A stretch of DNA of 64,000 nucleotides from Paracoccus tegillarcae. Lineage in GTDB: Bacteria; Pseudomonadota; Alphaproteobacteria; Rhodobacterales; Rhodobacteraceae. Positions within the stretch are counted from its first letter, which is position 1. Each line of letters begins with the position of its first letter. The DNA lies in assembly GCF_002847305.1 (NCBI RefSeq), contig NZ_CP025408.1, forward strand, positions 2,501,001 to 2,565,000. Reading direction: 5' to 3'. The position numbers were made by a program, and so were the translations under genes. A model generated the notes under the pieces. That model ran no database searches. It was not told the origin of the DNA and saw only the letters and a program-made list of their open reading frames with translations. Positions 1 to 8,384 of this stretch are shown here, in pieces.

Positions 1-1
1 G

Positions 2-154
2 GGGATCAACAGCTTTGATCAATGGGGGGTCGAACTGGGCAAGGAACTGGCGCTGAAGGTCGAGCCGCTGTTGAAGGGCCAGGACATGCCGGGCCACGAC
101 GCCTCGACGCTGCATCTGGCCGCAGAGGTGCGGCGTCTGCGCGGCGAGGCCTGA
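2..154 (+). CDS. pgi: Glucose-6-phosphate isomerase, C-terminal fragment
   Basis: This is the last 50 codons of a gene that starts before the window. The reading frame opens at base 2 and stops with TGA at 152-154. The translated start, [14 protein letters not shown], is the conserved C-terminal signature of phosphoglucose isomerase, which interconverts glucose-6-phosphate and fructose-6-phosphate in the cytoplasm. The family's C-terminal helix with the acidic and basic residues after this motif is also present. Its stop codon directly abuts the stop of the convergent gene on the other strand, leaving no room for a separate terminator. The identification rests on the signature only, but that signature is distinctive. 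Confidence 0.9.
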   Translation, partial: GINSFDQWGVELGKELALKVEPLLKGQDMPGHDASTLHLAAEVRRLRGEA

Positions 155-1207
155 TCAGCCGCCCATCATCCGTGCCGCCCGGCGGTCCATCACACGCCGC
201 CACAGGGGCGGGATCAGCGCCAGCCCTGCCATGACCGCCAGCGGATATGGCAGCAGCGGACGCGGCTGCCCCGTGCGCTCCAGCTGCAGGGCAGGATAGG
301 CGCGGTTCGGATGGGTGTGGTGGTCGGAATGGCGCGGAGCATTGACCAGCGTCAACGAGGACAGCGCGTGCGGGCTGTCCCAGCTGTGTCGCGGTCCGAC
401 AGGCTCGGTCTTGCCGCCCGCGGTCATCTGCCGGCGCAACCCGTAATGCTGCACGTAATCCGACAGCATCAATTGCATCTGCGCATAAAGACATAGCGCC
501 AGATAGTCAGCCAGCGCACGCGGCCCAAGCATCAGCCCCACCGCCGCCGCCAGTCCCAGCCCGCCACCGACCCAGATCGCATAGGGGTTCAGACGACCGG
601 GTTTTCGCGCCGAAAGATCACGCTCGGCCGCCAGTCCGGCCCGAAACGATCCGATCCAGGCACGGGGAAAGAACCGCCAGAAGCCCATGCCAGCGGGCGC
701 AGAGTTCGGGTCTGCGGCTGTGGCGACATGGCGGTGATGGACCAGACGGTGCGCGCTGGTGTGATGGCCAAACAGCAGGCTGACATAGGCCGCGGCACCC
801 AATCGAAACGGCCAGCGACCTGCGCGGTGGATCAACTCATGCGCGGTGGCGTTGGTGACCTGCCCGAAATACATCCCCGCGCCCAGAAACAGCGCGACCC
901 GTTCCGCGCCGCCAAGCCTATCACCGGCAAAGCCCGCCAGGGCTGCCGCCAGCAGCGCAAAATGCAGCCCGATCAGGATCACCAGCGCGGCCTCGGTCGC
1001 GCGAAACCGTGCCTGCGGATCGGCATCGGGAAAGGATCGTGACAGCGCCACATCGGCAGCGGGCGCGGCCAGCGCCATCCAGAGCAGCCCCGCCCAGAGC
1101 GCCCAGCCACCCCAGAGAGCCCCCGCGATCAACAACAGCGCCGGCGCCGCGCCAAAGGCTGCGAAGGCCAGGGCCGGGGGTGCGGTGGTAAACAAGCGGT
1201 CGAACAT
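155..1207 (-). CDS. AlkB-like alkane 1-monooxygenase / membrane fatty-acid desaturase-type hydroxylase
   Basis: This 350-residue integral membrane protein has the full histidine-box pattern of non-haem di-iron hydroxylases: HELIH at residues 123-127, HRLVHHRH at 153-160 and NAPRHSDHH at 289-297, plus the VQHYG motif near 252-256 typical of AlkB rather than of fatty-acid desaturases. Several hydrophobic spans lie between the boxes. The family hydroxylates the terminal carbon of alkanes or related hydrophobic substrates using O2 and electrons from a rubredoxin or ferredoxin. No rubredoxin gene is nearby, so the electron donor and the true substrate are unknown. Typical AlkB proteins are nearer 400 residues; this shorter form is common in Rhodobacteraceae. 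The gene converges on pgi with no gap between stop codons. Confidence 0.85.
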   Translation of the reverse strand: MFDRLFTTAPPALAFAAFGAAPALLLIAGALWGGWALWAGLLWMALAAPAADVALSRSFPDADPQARFRATEAALVILIGLHFALLAAALAGFAGDRLGGAERVALFLGAGMYFGQVTNATAHELIHRAGRWPFRLGAAAYVSLLFGHHTSAHRLVHHRHVATAADPNSAPAGMGFWRFFPRAWIGSFRAGLAAERDLSARKPGRLNPYAIWVGGGLGLAAAVGLMLGPRALADYLALCLYAQMQLMLSDYVQHYGLRRQMTAGGKTEPVGPRHSWDSPHALSSLTLVNAPRHSDHHTHPNRAYPALQLERTGQPRPLLPYPLAVMAGLALIPPLWRRVMDRRAARMMGG

Positions 1208-1329
1208 GGTGCCTCATGCGGATGCGCCGGATGATAGAGCCGCGTGCTGTCCTGCGCCAGCCGGGCTTTTCCTTCCGGCGTTCCATGATTAGGTTGCGCG
1301 CAGCGATCCTTGAGGCAACGGGACATCAC

Positions 1330-2580
1330 ATGTCGTTCTTTTCCAAACTGCGCGAGCGGCTGACCCGTTCTTCTTCGAAGATCGGCGACGGGCTGGATGA
1401 AATCGTGGGCGGCAGCGATCAGGCGGACGCGGCGGCCCCATCCGCGCCGGTCGATGCGCCCGTGCCCGAACCCGAACCCGCGCCGAAGCCTGCAGCACCC
1501 GAACCCACCGCCGCCCCGCAGCCGGCGCCTGATCCTGCACCCGCGCCGCCGCCCGTGACCGAACGCCGGCCGGCCCCCGCGCCGCAACCGCGCCCCGATG
1601 CGACGCCGCGCTCGCAGCCGGCACCAGCCCCCGCACCGCAGCCGCAACCAGATCCGGCGCCGCGTCCGGCAACGGCCACGCCTGAACCCGCTGCCCAGAA
1701 ACCGGGCCTGATGGGACGCATCTTCGGGCGCGAGGCCGTGCCTGCCGAACCGCGCCGGGCGCTGGACGACGAGATGCTGGAACAGCTGGAGGATATGCTG
1801 ATCCAGGCCGATATGGGCGTCGAGACCGCGCTACGCGTCAGTGCCAATATCGCCGAAGGGCGGATGGGCCGCCGGGTGTCCTCGACCGAGCTCAAGGAAC
1901 TGCTGGCCTCTGAGATTGCGCGGATCATGCAGCCTGTGGCGCGCCCCCTGCCGATTTATTCCAAGACGCCGCAGGTGGTGCTGGTGGTAGGGGTCAACGG
2001 CTCGGGCAAGACCACGACCATCGGCAAGCTGGCCAGTCAGTTCAAGGCGGCAGGCAAGAATGTCATCATCGCGGCGGGCGATACCTTTCGCGCCGCCGCC
2101 GTCGAGCAGTTGCAGGTCTGGGGCGACCGTGCCGGGGTTCCGGTGATGACGGCGCCGGAAGGGTCCGACCCGGCCAGCCTGGCCTTTGACGCGATGACCC
2201 GCGCCGAGGCCGAAGGCGCCGATCTGCTGATGATCGACACCGCCGGGCGGTTGCAGAACCGTGCCGATCTGATGGAGGAACTGGCCAAGATCGTCCGCGT
2301 GATCCGCAAAAAGGACAGCACCGCGCCGCATAACACCCTGCTGGTTCTGGATGCGACCACGGGACAGAACGCCCTGAACCAGGTCGAGACCTTTCAAAAG
2401 CTGGCCGATGTGTCCGGGCTGGTGATGACCAAGCTGGACGGCACGGCGCGCGGCGGCGTGCTGGTGGCGCTGGCAGATCGGTTCGGGTTGCCGATCCATG
2501 CGATTGGCGTGGGCGAGCAAATCGACGATCTGGATGCCTTTGACCCCGAAGAATTCGCCCGCGCTCTGGTCGGTTTGTAG
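1330..2580 (+). CDS. ftsY: Signal recognition particle receptor FtsY
   Basis: FtsY is the membrane-associated GTPase that receives SRP-ribosome complexes and delivers nascent membrane proteins to the translocon. The protein of 416 residues begins [11 protein letters not shown], a basic amphipathic membrane-targeting helix. A longer in-frame start at 1216 would add 38 arginine-rich residues not typical of the family, so ATG 1330 is preferred. Residues about 30-125 form an unusual proline/alanine-rich linker in place of the acidic A domain of E. coli. The NG domain follows: P-loop [10 protein letters not shown] near residue 222, DTAGR near 303 and TKLDG near 367. It is followed after a short gap by xthA on the same strand. 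Confidence 0.97.
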   Translation: MSFFSKLRERLTRSSSKIGDGLDEIVGGSDQADAAAPSAPVDAPVPEPEPAPKPAAPEPTAAPQPAPDPAPAPPPVTERRPAPAPQPRPDATPRSQPAPAPAPQPQPDPAPRPATATPEPAAQKPGLMGRIFGREAVPAEPRRALDDEMLEQLEDMLIQADMGVETALRVSANIAEGRMGRRVSSTELKELLASEIARIMQPVARPLPIYSKTPQVVLVVGVNGSGKTTTIGKLASQFKAAGKNVIIAAGDTFRAAAVEQLQVWGDRAGVPVMTAPEGSDPASLAFDAMTRAEAEGADLLMIDTAGRLQNRADLMEELAKIVRVIRKKDSTAPHNTLLVLDATTGQNALNQVETFQKLADVSGLVMTKLDGTARGGVLVALADRFGLPIHAIGVGEQIDDLDAFDPEEFARALVGL

Positions 2581-2656
2581 GCGTGGGCGCGCGTGCGCAT
2601 CGTCATGCCGCGACCCATCGGTTGCCAATTGCCCCCTGATTGCTAAGGATGCCCGG

Positions 2657-3442
2657 ATGAAAATAGCGACATTCAACATCAACGGTATCAAGGCTCGGAT
2701 CGAAGCCCTCACCGCCTGGCTGGAAGGCGCGGGCGCGGATGTGGTGGTCCTGCAGGAAATCAAATCGGTCGACGAAGGTTTCCCGCGCGAGCATTTCGAA
2801 GACCTGGGTTGGACGGTCGAGACGCACGGCCAAAAGGGCTTTAACGGCGTGGCGATCCTGTCCAGGCTGCCGCTTGAGGACGTGATGCGCGGGCTGCCGG
2901 GCGATGAGGGTGACGAACAGGCGCGCTATATCGAGGCAACGGTGATCGGCGAACAGGCGGTGCGGATCGCGGGGCTTTATCTGCCAAATGGCAATCCCGC
3001 GCCGGGGCCGAAATACGATTACAAGCTGGCATGGATGGACCGGTTGCAGGCGCGGGCCGCACAATTGCTGACCGAGGAAATCCCGGTGGTGATGATGGGC
3101 GATTATAACGTCATCCCGCAGCCGCGCGATGCGGCCCGTCCCGAGGTCTGGGTGGATGATGCACTGTTTCGCCCCGAAAGCCGCGCGGCGTTTCGGCGGA
3201 TCGAATTTCAGGGCTGGACCGAGGCGGTGCGCATGGCCGATCCCTACGCTACACGCGGGCCGTTTACCTTCTGGGATTATCAGGCCGGTGCCTGGCAAAA
3301 GGATAACGGCATCCGCATCGACCATCTGCTGCTGAGCCCGCAGGCCGCCGATCTGGTCGAGGAAACCGGCGTGGACCGCGAGGCGCGGGCCGCCGACAAG
3401 CCAAGTGATCACGTCCCGGTCTGGGTACGGCTGGCCGCCTGA
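2657..3442 (+). CDS. xthA: Exodeoxyribonuclease III (AP endonuclease)
   Basis: This 261-residue protein belongs to the exonuclease III/EEP family, which cleaves DNA 5' of abasic sites and removes 3' blocking groups in base excision repair. Visible active-site landmarks are FNINGIKAR near the N-terminus, the metal-binding glutamate Glu34 in VLQE, YLPNG near residue 113, MGDYNV with catalytic Asp and Asn, and SDH near the C-terminus. The length matches the family. The start at ATG 2657 follows an AAGGA ribosome-binding sequence. The reading frame is open further upstream to 2498, but that part overlaps ftsY and has no family similarity. Confidence 0.96.
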   Translation: MKIATFNINGIKARIEALTAWLEGAGADVVVLQEIKSVDEGFPREHFEDLGWTVETHGQKGFNGVAILSRLPLEDVMRGLPGDEGDEQARYIEATVIGEQAVRIAGLYLPNGNPAPGPKYDYKLAWMDRLQARAAQLLTEEIPVVMMGDYNVIPQPRDAARPEVWVDDALFRPESRAAFRRIEFQGWTEAVRMADPYATRGPFTFWDYQAGAWQKDNGIRIDHLLLSPQAADLVEETGVDREARAADKPSDHVPVWVRLAA

Positions 3443-3535
3443 GGGCCTGACGCGCCTGATGGGCTGACTCGAATGTGAAGCGACGTGTACCCTCCGGTGC
3501 TGGACCCGTCGCCGGCGATCGGCAACAAGGCTTTG

Positions 3536-3877
3536 GTGAGACCTGTCCGGCATATCCTCTTGTCGCTGCTGCTGATCGCGGCGGTACTGCCCTGGGGCGC
3601 CTATGCCGCAGTCTGGGCGAACCCCACGCCTGTCGCCGCCTCGGCCGAGGTTGGGCTGACAGCCCCCACTGATCCTGCCGCCGATTTTGTCATGTCGCCA
3701 CGGCGGTGCCATGGGCCTGCGTTGCCGGGCGCGGTTTGCGTGGGCGATGGCCTGATGCTGCCGGGCGCGTCACTGCCCGTAAGCCGCGACACAAGTGGAC
3801 GGTTGCGGCCCGGCGGCGACTGGCATTCGCAGGCCGTTTCGGGCTTTGGGCTGCTGGACCCGCCGCGGGCGGGCTGA
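3536..3877 (+). CDS. Small secreted or membrane-anchored protein of unknown function
   Basis: The protein is not assigned to a family. From a GTG start at 3536 it is 113 residues and begins with a clear signal peptide or membrane anchor: positive residues (RPVRH), a leucine-rich core, then an AYA cleavage-like site. A GTG at 3485 in the same frame would add 17 residues that bury the signal sequence, so the later start is favoured. The mature part is Ala/Pro/Gly-rich and has two cysteines in CHGPALPGAVC, which could form one disulfide in the periplasm. The gene lies between xthA and an L,D-transpeptidase on the same strand, so a cell-envelope role is possible but unproven. It may be a lineage-restricted protein; coding status is likely, not certain. 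Confidence 0.55.
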   Translation: MRPVRHILLSLLLIAAVLPWGAYAAVWANPTPVAASAEVGLTAPTDPAADFVMSPRRCHGPALPGAVCVGDGLMLPGASLPVSRDTSGRLRPGGDWHSQAVSGFGLLDPPRAG

Positions 3878-3947
3878 TTGCAACATCTGTTGCCGTGCCG
3901 GAATGATCCGGTGCGGCAGATAGCCATCAGCCCGAAAGGATATTCTC

Positions 3948-4667
3948 ATGCTGAGCCGACGTCTGTTCGTCGCGGCCGCCCCGGTCGCAGCCCTTGCTGC
4001 CTGCGCGCGGCCATCATCCCGCAACCCTGCGCCGGTTGTCGCCCCTGCCACCGAGGCTGCGGCACCTGTCGCGCCGATACCGCCCCTGCCAGCGCGCTAT
4101 GGTGCGATCAACGGCGAGCCGCATCCCGTGCCTGCCGTCCCCGAAGGCGTGGTGCCACCCGAACTGTGGCGCCAGCCCATCGCCAATCCCTATGCGCAGC
4201 GCAGCCCCGGCGATATCGTGGTCGATCCCGACAACGCGTTTCTTTATCTGATCGAGCCTGACGGTCAGGCCCTGCGCTATGGTGTCAGTGTCGGCCGCGC
4301 TGGCTTTGCCTGGGAAGGCGATGCGGTGGTGCAGTTCAGCCGCGATTGGCCGCGCTGGAAGGTGCCCGAAAGCATGATTGCCCGGCAGCCGGAACTGGCG
4401 CCCTATTCGGTCAATAACGGTGGCATGGCCGGTGGGCCGGGCAATCCGTTGGGGTCCCGCGCGCTGTATCTGTTCCAGAACGGTCAGGATACGCTCTACC
4501 GGATCCATGGCGGCTGCGAACCCCGGTATCTTGGCCAGGCGGTATCGTCTGGCTGTATCCGAATGCTGGATCAGGACGCGATCGACCTGGAAACCCGCGT
4601 GCGCCACCATGCCAAGGTGATGGTGCTGCCATCCTTCAACAACGGCAACCGGACGATCATGTACTGA
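3948..4667 (+). CDS. L,D-transpeptidase (YkuD domain), lipoprotein
   Basis: This 239-residue protein carries the YkuD catalytic signature: HGG at residues 187-189 and SSGCIRM with the nucleophile Cys203. Such enzymes make 3-3 cross-links in peptidoglycan or attach proteins to it, acting in the periplasm. The N-terminus has a signal sequence ending in a lipobox-like LAAC, and twin arginines (SRR) sit near the start, so the protein may be lipid-anchored and possibly Tat-exported. A proline/alanine-rich spacer (about residues 30-60) separates anchor from enzyme. The start ATG at 3948 follows GAAAGGA. The gene ends just before a strong hairpin that also serves the convergent gene cluster. Confidence 0.9.
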   Translation: MLSRRLFVAAAPVAALAACARPSSRNPAPVVAPATEAAAPVAPIPPLPARYGAINGEPHPVPAVPEGVVPPELWRQPIANPYAQRSPGDIVVDPDNAFLYLIEPDGQALRYGVSVGRAGFAWEGDAVVQFSRDWPRWKVPESMIARQPELAPYSVNNGGMAGGPGNPLGSRALYLFQNGQDTLYRIHGGCEPRYLGQAVSSGCIRMLDQDAIDLETRVRHHAKVMVLPSFNNGNRTIMY

Positions 4668-4687
4668 CCGGCCGAGGCGGGACTTAA

Positions 4688-4723
4688 GAAAACGGGCGGG
4701 CGCTGGCTGCACCCGCCCGTTGT
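4688..4723. terminator. Bidirectional intrinsic terminator between convergent genes
   Basis: An inverted repeat pairs AACGGGCGGG at 4691-4700 with CCCGCCCGTT at 4712-4721 around a short loop. Read on the minus strand the hairpin is followed by TTTTCTT, a U-tract expected of an intrinsic terminator for the CsbD-like gene; on the plus strand it lies about 23 bases after the L,D-transpeptidase stop but lacks a good U-tract. Confidence 0.75.
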
Positions 4724-4747
4724 AGCCCGGCGTTGCGACCTTGGGGG

Positions 4748-5071
4748 TCAGCCGGCCGTGTCATCCCCGAAACGCGCGTCGTCGTCATATTCGTCCTCGC
4801 CTTCCGGGACGAATTTGGACGACAGCGCAATCGAGTGATTGTCGTGGGTCGGGTCCATCACCACATCCGCCGGGATCTCGCCGATCAGCCACTCCCGGAT
4901 CTCTTCGCGGGCTTCGCGAGGATCCTGATCGGTCAGCTCGGCGATATAGGCGACAAAGGCGCGCTGGTCGCCGTCGATCTCGTCAAGCTCGGCCTCGTCG
5001 GCGTCGTCCCATTTATCCAGAATTGCCTCGTAAAAGGCAGACCAGTTTTCCTGAACATGATGCCATTTCAT
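4748..5071 (-). CDS. CsbD-like stress protein with acidic C-terminal extension
   Basis: The protein has 107 residues from ATG 5071. Its N-terminal half (KWHHVQENWSAFYEAILDKW and following Asp/Glu-rich helix) resembles CsbD/YjbJ small general-stress proteins, whose molecular role is not known. The C-terminal half, about residues 60-107, is strongly acidic and not part of the classic domain. The frame is open upstream to 5332, but the start chosen is preceded by a run of Gs acting as Shine-Dalgarno, and its ATG shares one base with the TAA of the entericidin-like gene (TAATG), which implies translational coupling. It is the third gene of a compact minus-strand unit. The CsbD link is by pattern only, so moderate confidence. 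Confidence 0.65.
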   Translation of the reverse strand: MKWHHVQENWSAFYEAILDKWDDADEAELDEIDGDQRAFVAYIAELTDQDPREAREEIREWLIGEIPADVVMDPTHDNHSIALSSKFVPEGEDEYDDDARFGDDTAG

Positions 5072-5202
5072 TAGTACCCCCCCGGCATACCACCTTGGAC
5101 AGAGCGGGCGGCGCCAGTGATATCCTCGCCTACGCCCACGATCGTGTTGCATCCGGCCAGAAGCGTGCCGACCAGAACCAATGAGCAAACCGTCCGTATC
5201 AT
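5071..5202 (-). CDS. Entericidin EcnA/B-like small lipoprotein
   Basis: This is a 43-codon gene, easily missed because of its size. The product begins MIRTVCSLVLVG and has a lipobox LLAGC with the lipidated cysteine at residue 18. The mature peptide NTIVGVGEDITGAARSVQGG matches the pattern of entericidin A/B lipoproteins, where a short amphipathic segment with GxGEDI follows the cysteine. In enterobacteria these form a toxin/antidote pair linked to stress survival; in alphaproteobacteria single copies are common and the function is unclear. Its ATG overlaps the TGA of the upstream binding-protein gene by four bases (ATGA) and its TAA overlaps the ATG of the downstream CsbD-like gene, so the three are almost certainly co-translated. 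Confidence 0.85.
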   Translation of the reverse strand: MIRTVCSLVLVGTLLAGCNTIVGVGEDITGAARSVQGGMPGGY

Positions 5203-7058
5203 TGGCTTGCCTCCCACCAGGTTTCGGGCATGAAGCCGGGCCAATCGCCATAGGCCGGTATCTGTTCAGGATAATGCAGGCTGACATCATGCGCCAGTCG
5301 TGAGACGGGCGAATAGCTGACCGGAATGACATAGCGCCCGGCGGTCAGGATGCGGTCCAGCGCGCGCACAGCGGCGGTGAAATTCTCGGGGCCGTCAGCG
5401 TTCAGCATTTCGGTCACCATCGCCTCGGCTGCCGGGCTGTTCATGCCCATCCAGTTGCGGCTGCCCGGCTCGGTCACGCCATTGCTGCCCCAATACAGCA
5501 TCTGTTCATTGCCCGGCGACAGCGACAAGGCGCGTTCATACCAGGTCATGTCGAAATCATAAGCATTGGTGCGGGCAACATATTGCGCCGAATCCAGCAG
5601 GGTGATTTCAGGGGTGATGCCCAGATTGCGCAGGCTTTCGACATAGATATCCACCATCTGCTGCATTTCCGAGGAATTGCGCATGGCGCTGCCTGACTGA
5701 TTCAGCAGGATCTCGAAATCAAAGGGCTGACCCTCGGCATTTTGCAGCACGCCGTCCTTAACGGTCCAACCGGCCTCTTCCAGAAGGGCCAAGGCGCTGC
5801 GCAGCGAACGGCGGTCCAGCGCCCGTTCCGAGCCCTCGGGCAGGGTATAGCCGTCAATCGTTCCGGGCAGCAGATCCGCCTCGAAAGGGGCCAGCAACTC
5901 GGCCACCCGTCCCTCGGCTGGGCCGGGGCGCATGGCCAGTTCCGAGTTCGAGAAATAGGACGTGATCCGGGGTTCCTTGCCGCCGTTCAGCGTGTTGTTG
6001 ATGAACTGGAAGTTGAACGCCTCGGTCAGCGCCTGACGCACCCGCCAATCGGCAAAGATCGGATTGCGGGTGTTCATCACCAGACCCATGATCCCCGAGG
6101 GGCGATCGTTATCGATCTCGGATTTCACCACCTCGCCCGAGGTGACACGCGGAAAATCATATTCGCTGTCCCATTTGGCCGGCGACAATTCGCGCCAGGC
6201 ATCGACCTCGCCGGCGCGAAAGGCCTCGAACATGGCATTGGCATCGCCGAAATAGTCGTAGCGGATCGTGTCGAAATTGTTGCGGCCCGCATTCACGGCC
6301 AGATCATTGCCCCAGTAATCGGGATTGCGCTTGAAGGTGATCGAGCGGCCGGGGTCGGCACGTTCGACCGTATAGGCGCCCGAGCCGATAGGAACCTCCA
6401 GCCCGGATTCACTGAAATCCTGTCCCTCCCACTGGGCCTTTTTGAGGACCGGGCGCATACCCATCAGCAAGGGCAATTCGCGATCTTCGACATTGAAGGT
6501 CAACCGCACGCTGCGCTCGCCCGTCTGTTCGATCTTTTCGACCTTGCTCCAGGCGCCCAGATAGCGCGGATGGCCCTGCGTGCCGAGTGTCTCATAGGAC
6601 CAGATCACATCCTCGATAGTGACCGGGGTACCGTCCGAAAACGCCGCTTCGGGGCGCAGTGTAAACTCGATCCAGCTGCGGCTGTCATCGACCTCGACCG
6701 ACTCAGCCAGCAGACCGTATAGGGTGAACGGCTCATCGATGCTGCGATACATCAGCGACTCGGTGACCATGCCCATGGTGCCGTAAAAGACCGGATTGCC
6801 CTTCAGCACCCAGGACTTCAGCGAATCGAACCCGCCGGGTTCCGCGAACCGAATCGTTCCGCCTTTCGGCGCGTCGGGGTTTGCATAGGGCAGCGATGTG
6901 AATCCGGCATCAAGCGCAGGTTCTCCATACATTGCAATGCCATGGCTGGGCTCTGCATGGGTTGCCAGCGGCATTGCTGCAACAGTTCCTGCGGTGGTCA
7001 AAGCCAGGCAGAACGCCGTTCTGATCGCGGAATCGTTAGGTTTTTTGAAGATTTGCAT
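5199..7058 (-). CDS. Extracellular solute-binding protein, family 5 (YejA-like oligopeptide type)
   Basis: This 619-residue protein has a signal peptide with cleavage near residue 35 and the SBP_bac_5 fold expected of periplasmic binding proteins for peptides. The mature start HGIAMYGEPALDAGF and the ensuing PDAPKGG are characteristic of the YejA subgroup, which serves YejBEF-type transporters that import peptides such as microcin C-like compounds. No permease or ATPase genes of this type lie beside it, so the partner transporter must be elsewhere or the protein acts alone. It heads the coupled trio with the entericidin-like and CsbD-like genes, an odd combination of nutrient capture and stress proteins. 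Confidence 0.9.
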   Translation of the reverse strand: MQIFKKPNDSAIRTAFCLALTTAGTVAAMPLATHAEPSHGIAMYGEPALDAGFTSLPYANPDAPKGGTIRFAEPGGFDSLKSWVLKGNPVFYGTMGMVTESLMYRSIDEPFTLYGLLAESVEVDDSRSWIEFTLRPEAAFSDGTPVTIEDVIWSYETLGTQGHPRYLGAWSKVEKIEQTGERSVRLTFNVEDRELPLLMGMRPVLKKAQWEGQDFSESGLEVPIGSGAYTVERADPGRSITFKRNPDYWGNDLAVNAGRNNFDTIRYDYFGDANAMFEAFRAGEVDAWRELSPAKWDSEYDFPRVTSGEVVKSEIDNDRPSGIMGLVMNTRNPIFADWRVRQALTEAFNFQFINNTLNGGKEPRITSYFSNSELAMRPGPAEGRVAELLAPFEADLLPGTIDGYTLPEGSERALDRRSLRSALALLEEAGWTVKDGVLQNAEGQPFDFEILLNQSGSAMRNSSEMQQMVDIYVESLRNLGITPEITLLDSAQYVARTNAYDFDMTWYERALSLSPGNEQMLYWGSNGVTEPGSRNWMGMNSPAAEAMVTEMLNADGPENFTAAVRALDRILTAGRYVIPVSYSPVSRLAHDVSLHYPEQIPAYGDWPGFMPETWWEASQ

Positions 7059-7142
7059 GGTTTGGTGTCTGCCTCTTGGTGGTTTTCCAGTGATTTCAAT
7101 CGACAGTAGAGGGGCGCGTCAACCAAGCTGGCAACTTCTACC

Positions 7143-7171
7143 TTGGACTCCGGCGGTCTATCGCGTATAAA
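7143..7171 (+). promoter_or_regulatory. Sigma-70-type promoter for a candidate small RNA
   Basis: A TTGGAC -35 element (7143-7148) and a TATAAA -10 element (7166-7171) are separated by exactly 17 bases. The predicted start is about 7178. No protein gene follows before the terminator at 7224-7251, which is why a short non-coding transcript is proposed. Confidence 0.65.
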
Positions 7172-7177
7172 TAACTC

Positions 7178-7251
7178 ACTGCTCGATAGGTTTCTTGCCT
7201 GTATGAAACCTGCCTCATGACTTGCGCCCGCCTTGTGCGGGCGCTTTTTTT
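7178..7251 (+). ncRNA. Candidate trans-acting small RNA, about 74 nt
   Basis: The segment between a near-consensus promoter and a strong intrinsic terminator would give an RNA of about 74 nt. It holds two hairpins: AGGTTTC (7188-7194) pairing with GAAACCT (7205-7211) around a ten-base loop, then an unpaired linker GCCTCATGACTT, then the GCGCCCGC/GCGGGCGC terminator stem. The only reading frame inside is five codons long, without a Shine-Dalgarno. It sits between the divergently oriented yejA-like gene and bdhA. This layout is typical of Hfq-dependent small RNAs, but no known family is recognised and expression is not shown. Confidence 0.5.
7224..7251 (+). terminator. Strong intrinsic terminator
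   Basis: An 8-bp perfect GC stem, GCGCCCGC (7224-7231) with GCGGGCGC (7237-7244), has a five-base loop and is followed by seven Ts. It lies upstream of bdhA and ends the candidate sRNA rather than any protein gene. The rest of the 7059-7370 gap shows only leader sequence for the flanking genes. Confidence 0.85.
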
Positions 7252-7370
7252 GTGGTGATCGCGGTCGATCCCTTCTCCGTGAACACGGCATGTCCGCCGC
7301 AAATTTCGTGCTGCGCCGGCCGGCCGGGTTCATTATGCTGCGCCTGCAAATACGGTGAATTGGAGATACC

Positions 7371-8153
7371 ATGTTCGACACTTTCCTGACAGGCAAGACA
7401 GCGGTGATCACCGGATCGAATTCCGGCATCGGCCTTGGCGTGGCGACCGAACTGGCGCGTGCGGGCTGCGATGTTGTTCTGAACAGCTTTACCGACCGCG
7501 ACGAGGATCACGCTCTGGCCGAAAAACTGGGCAAAGAGCATGGCGTGACGGCGCGCTACATCAAGGCGGACATGTCGAAAGCCGACGAATGCCGCGCGCT
7601 GATCGAACAGGCTGGTGCCTGCGACATTCTCGTCAACAATGCCGGTATCCAGCATGTCGCGCCGATCCAGGATTTTCCGACCGAGAAATGGGATGCGATC
7701 ATCGCGATCAATCTCAGCTCGTCCTTTCACACCACCGCGGCGGCGCTGCCGCTGATGCGCAAAGCGGGCTGGGGGCGCGTGGTGAACGTCGCCTCGGCGC
7801 ATGGTCTGACCGCCTCGCCCTTCAAATCGGCCTATGTCGCGGCCAAGCACGGCGTCGTCGGGCTGACCAAGGTGACGGCGCTGGAAACGGCGGAAGAGCC
7901 GATCACCTGCAACGCCATCTGCCCGGGCTATGTGCTGACCCCGCTGGTTGAGGCGCAGATCCCCGACACGATGAAGGAATACAAGATGAGCCGCGAGGAC
8001 GTCGTTCGCAACGTGCTGCTGACGCGCCAGCCCTCAAAGCAATTCGCCACGGTCGAAGAGATCGGCGGCACCACCGTATTCCTGTGCAGCGATGCGGCGT
8101 CGCAGATCACCGGAACCACGATCTCTGTCGATGGCGGCTGGACGGCGCTTTAA
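7371..8153 (+). CDS. bdhA: 3-hydroxybutyrate dehydrogenase
   Basis: This 260-residue short-chain dehydrogenase oxidises (R)-3-hydroxybutyrate to acetoacetate with NAD+, the step that feeds degraded polyhydroxybutyrate into central metabolism. It has the cofactor motif TGSNSGIG at residues 14-21, NNAG at 89-92 and the catalytic triad Ser142, Tyr155 and Lys159. The segment NVASAHGLTASPFKSAYVAA and the C-terminal TTISVDGGWTAL are highly characteristic of bacterial 3-hydroxybutyrate dehydrogenases. The start at 7371 follows GGAGA. The upstream terminator isolates it from the small RNA region; no PHB depolymerase gene is adjacent. The 230 bases after it hold nothing recognised. Confidence 0.93.
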   Translation: MFDTFLTGKTAVITGSNSGIGLGVATELARAGCDVVLNSFTDRDEDHALAEKLGKEHGVTARYIKADMSKADECRALIEQAGACDILVNNAGIQHVAPIQDFPTEKWDAIIAINLSSSFHTTAAALPLMRKAGWGRVVNVASAHGLTASPFKSAYVAAKHGVVGLTKVTALETAEEPITCNAICPGYVLTPLVEAQIPDTMKEYKMSREDVVRNVLLTRQPSKQFATVEEIGGTTVFLCSDAASQITGTTISVDGGWTAL

Positions 8154-8384
8154 GCGGGACATTGATGTGAAACAGTCTGGCGGCTTCGGCCGTGCGTGCT
8201 CACAGAATGAGCTTATTGCGCAGCAGAGCATGTAGGGCGGCGCTTCAGGGATTGGCAGCCAGCCCCAGGCGCCCGGATCGTGTTGCGGCAGAGATCAGTT
8301 CAAGATGGTCGGCAAACATTCCAGTGTGCGTCGCAGCACAAGGAACGATTCGCCTATATTTGCCTAGGCTCTACCGTAACCCTG

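Noticed and set aside
5072..5332. Longer N-terminus of the CsbD-like protein, to 5332
   Set aside because: It overlaps the entericidin-like gene and the binding-protein gene in another frame and is arginine-rich with no similarity; TAATG coupling supports the ATG at 5071.
7203..7220. Five-codon leader peptide (MKPAS) in the candidate sRNA
   Set aside because: There is no Shine-Dalgarno and the ATG lies inside the paired hairpin; length is too short to support.
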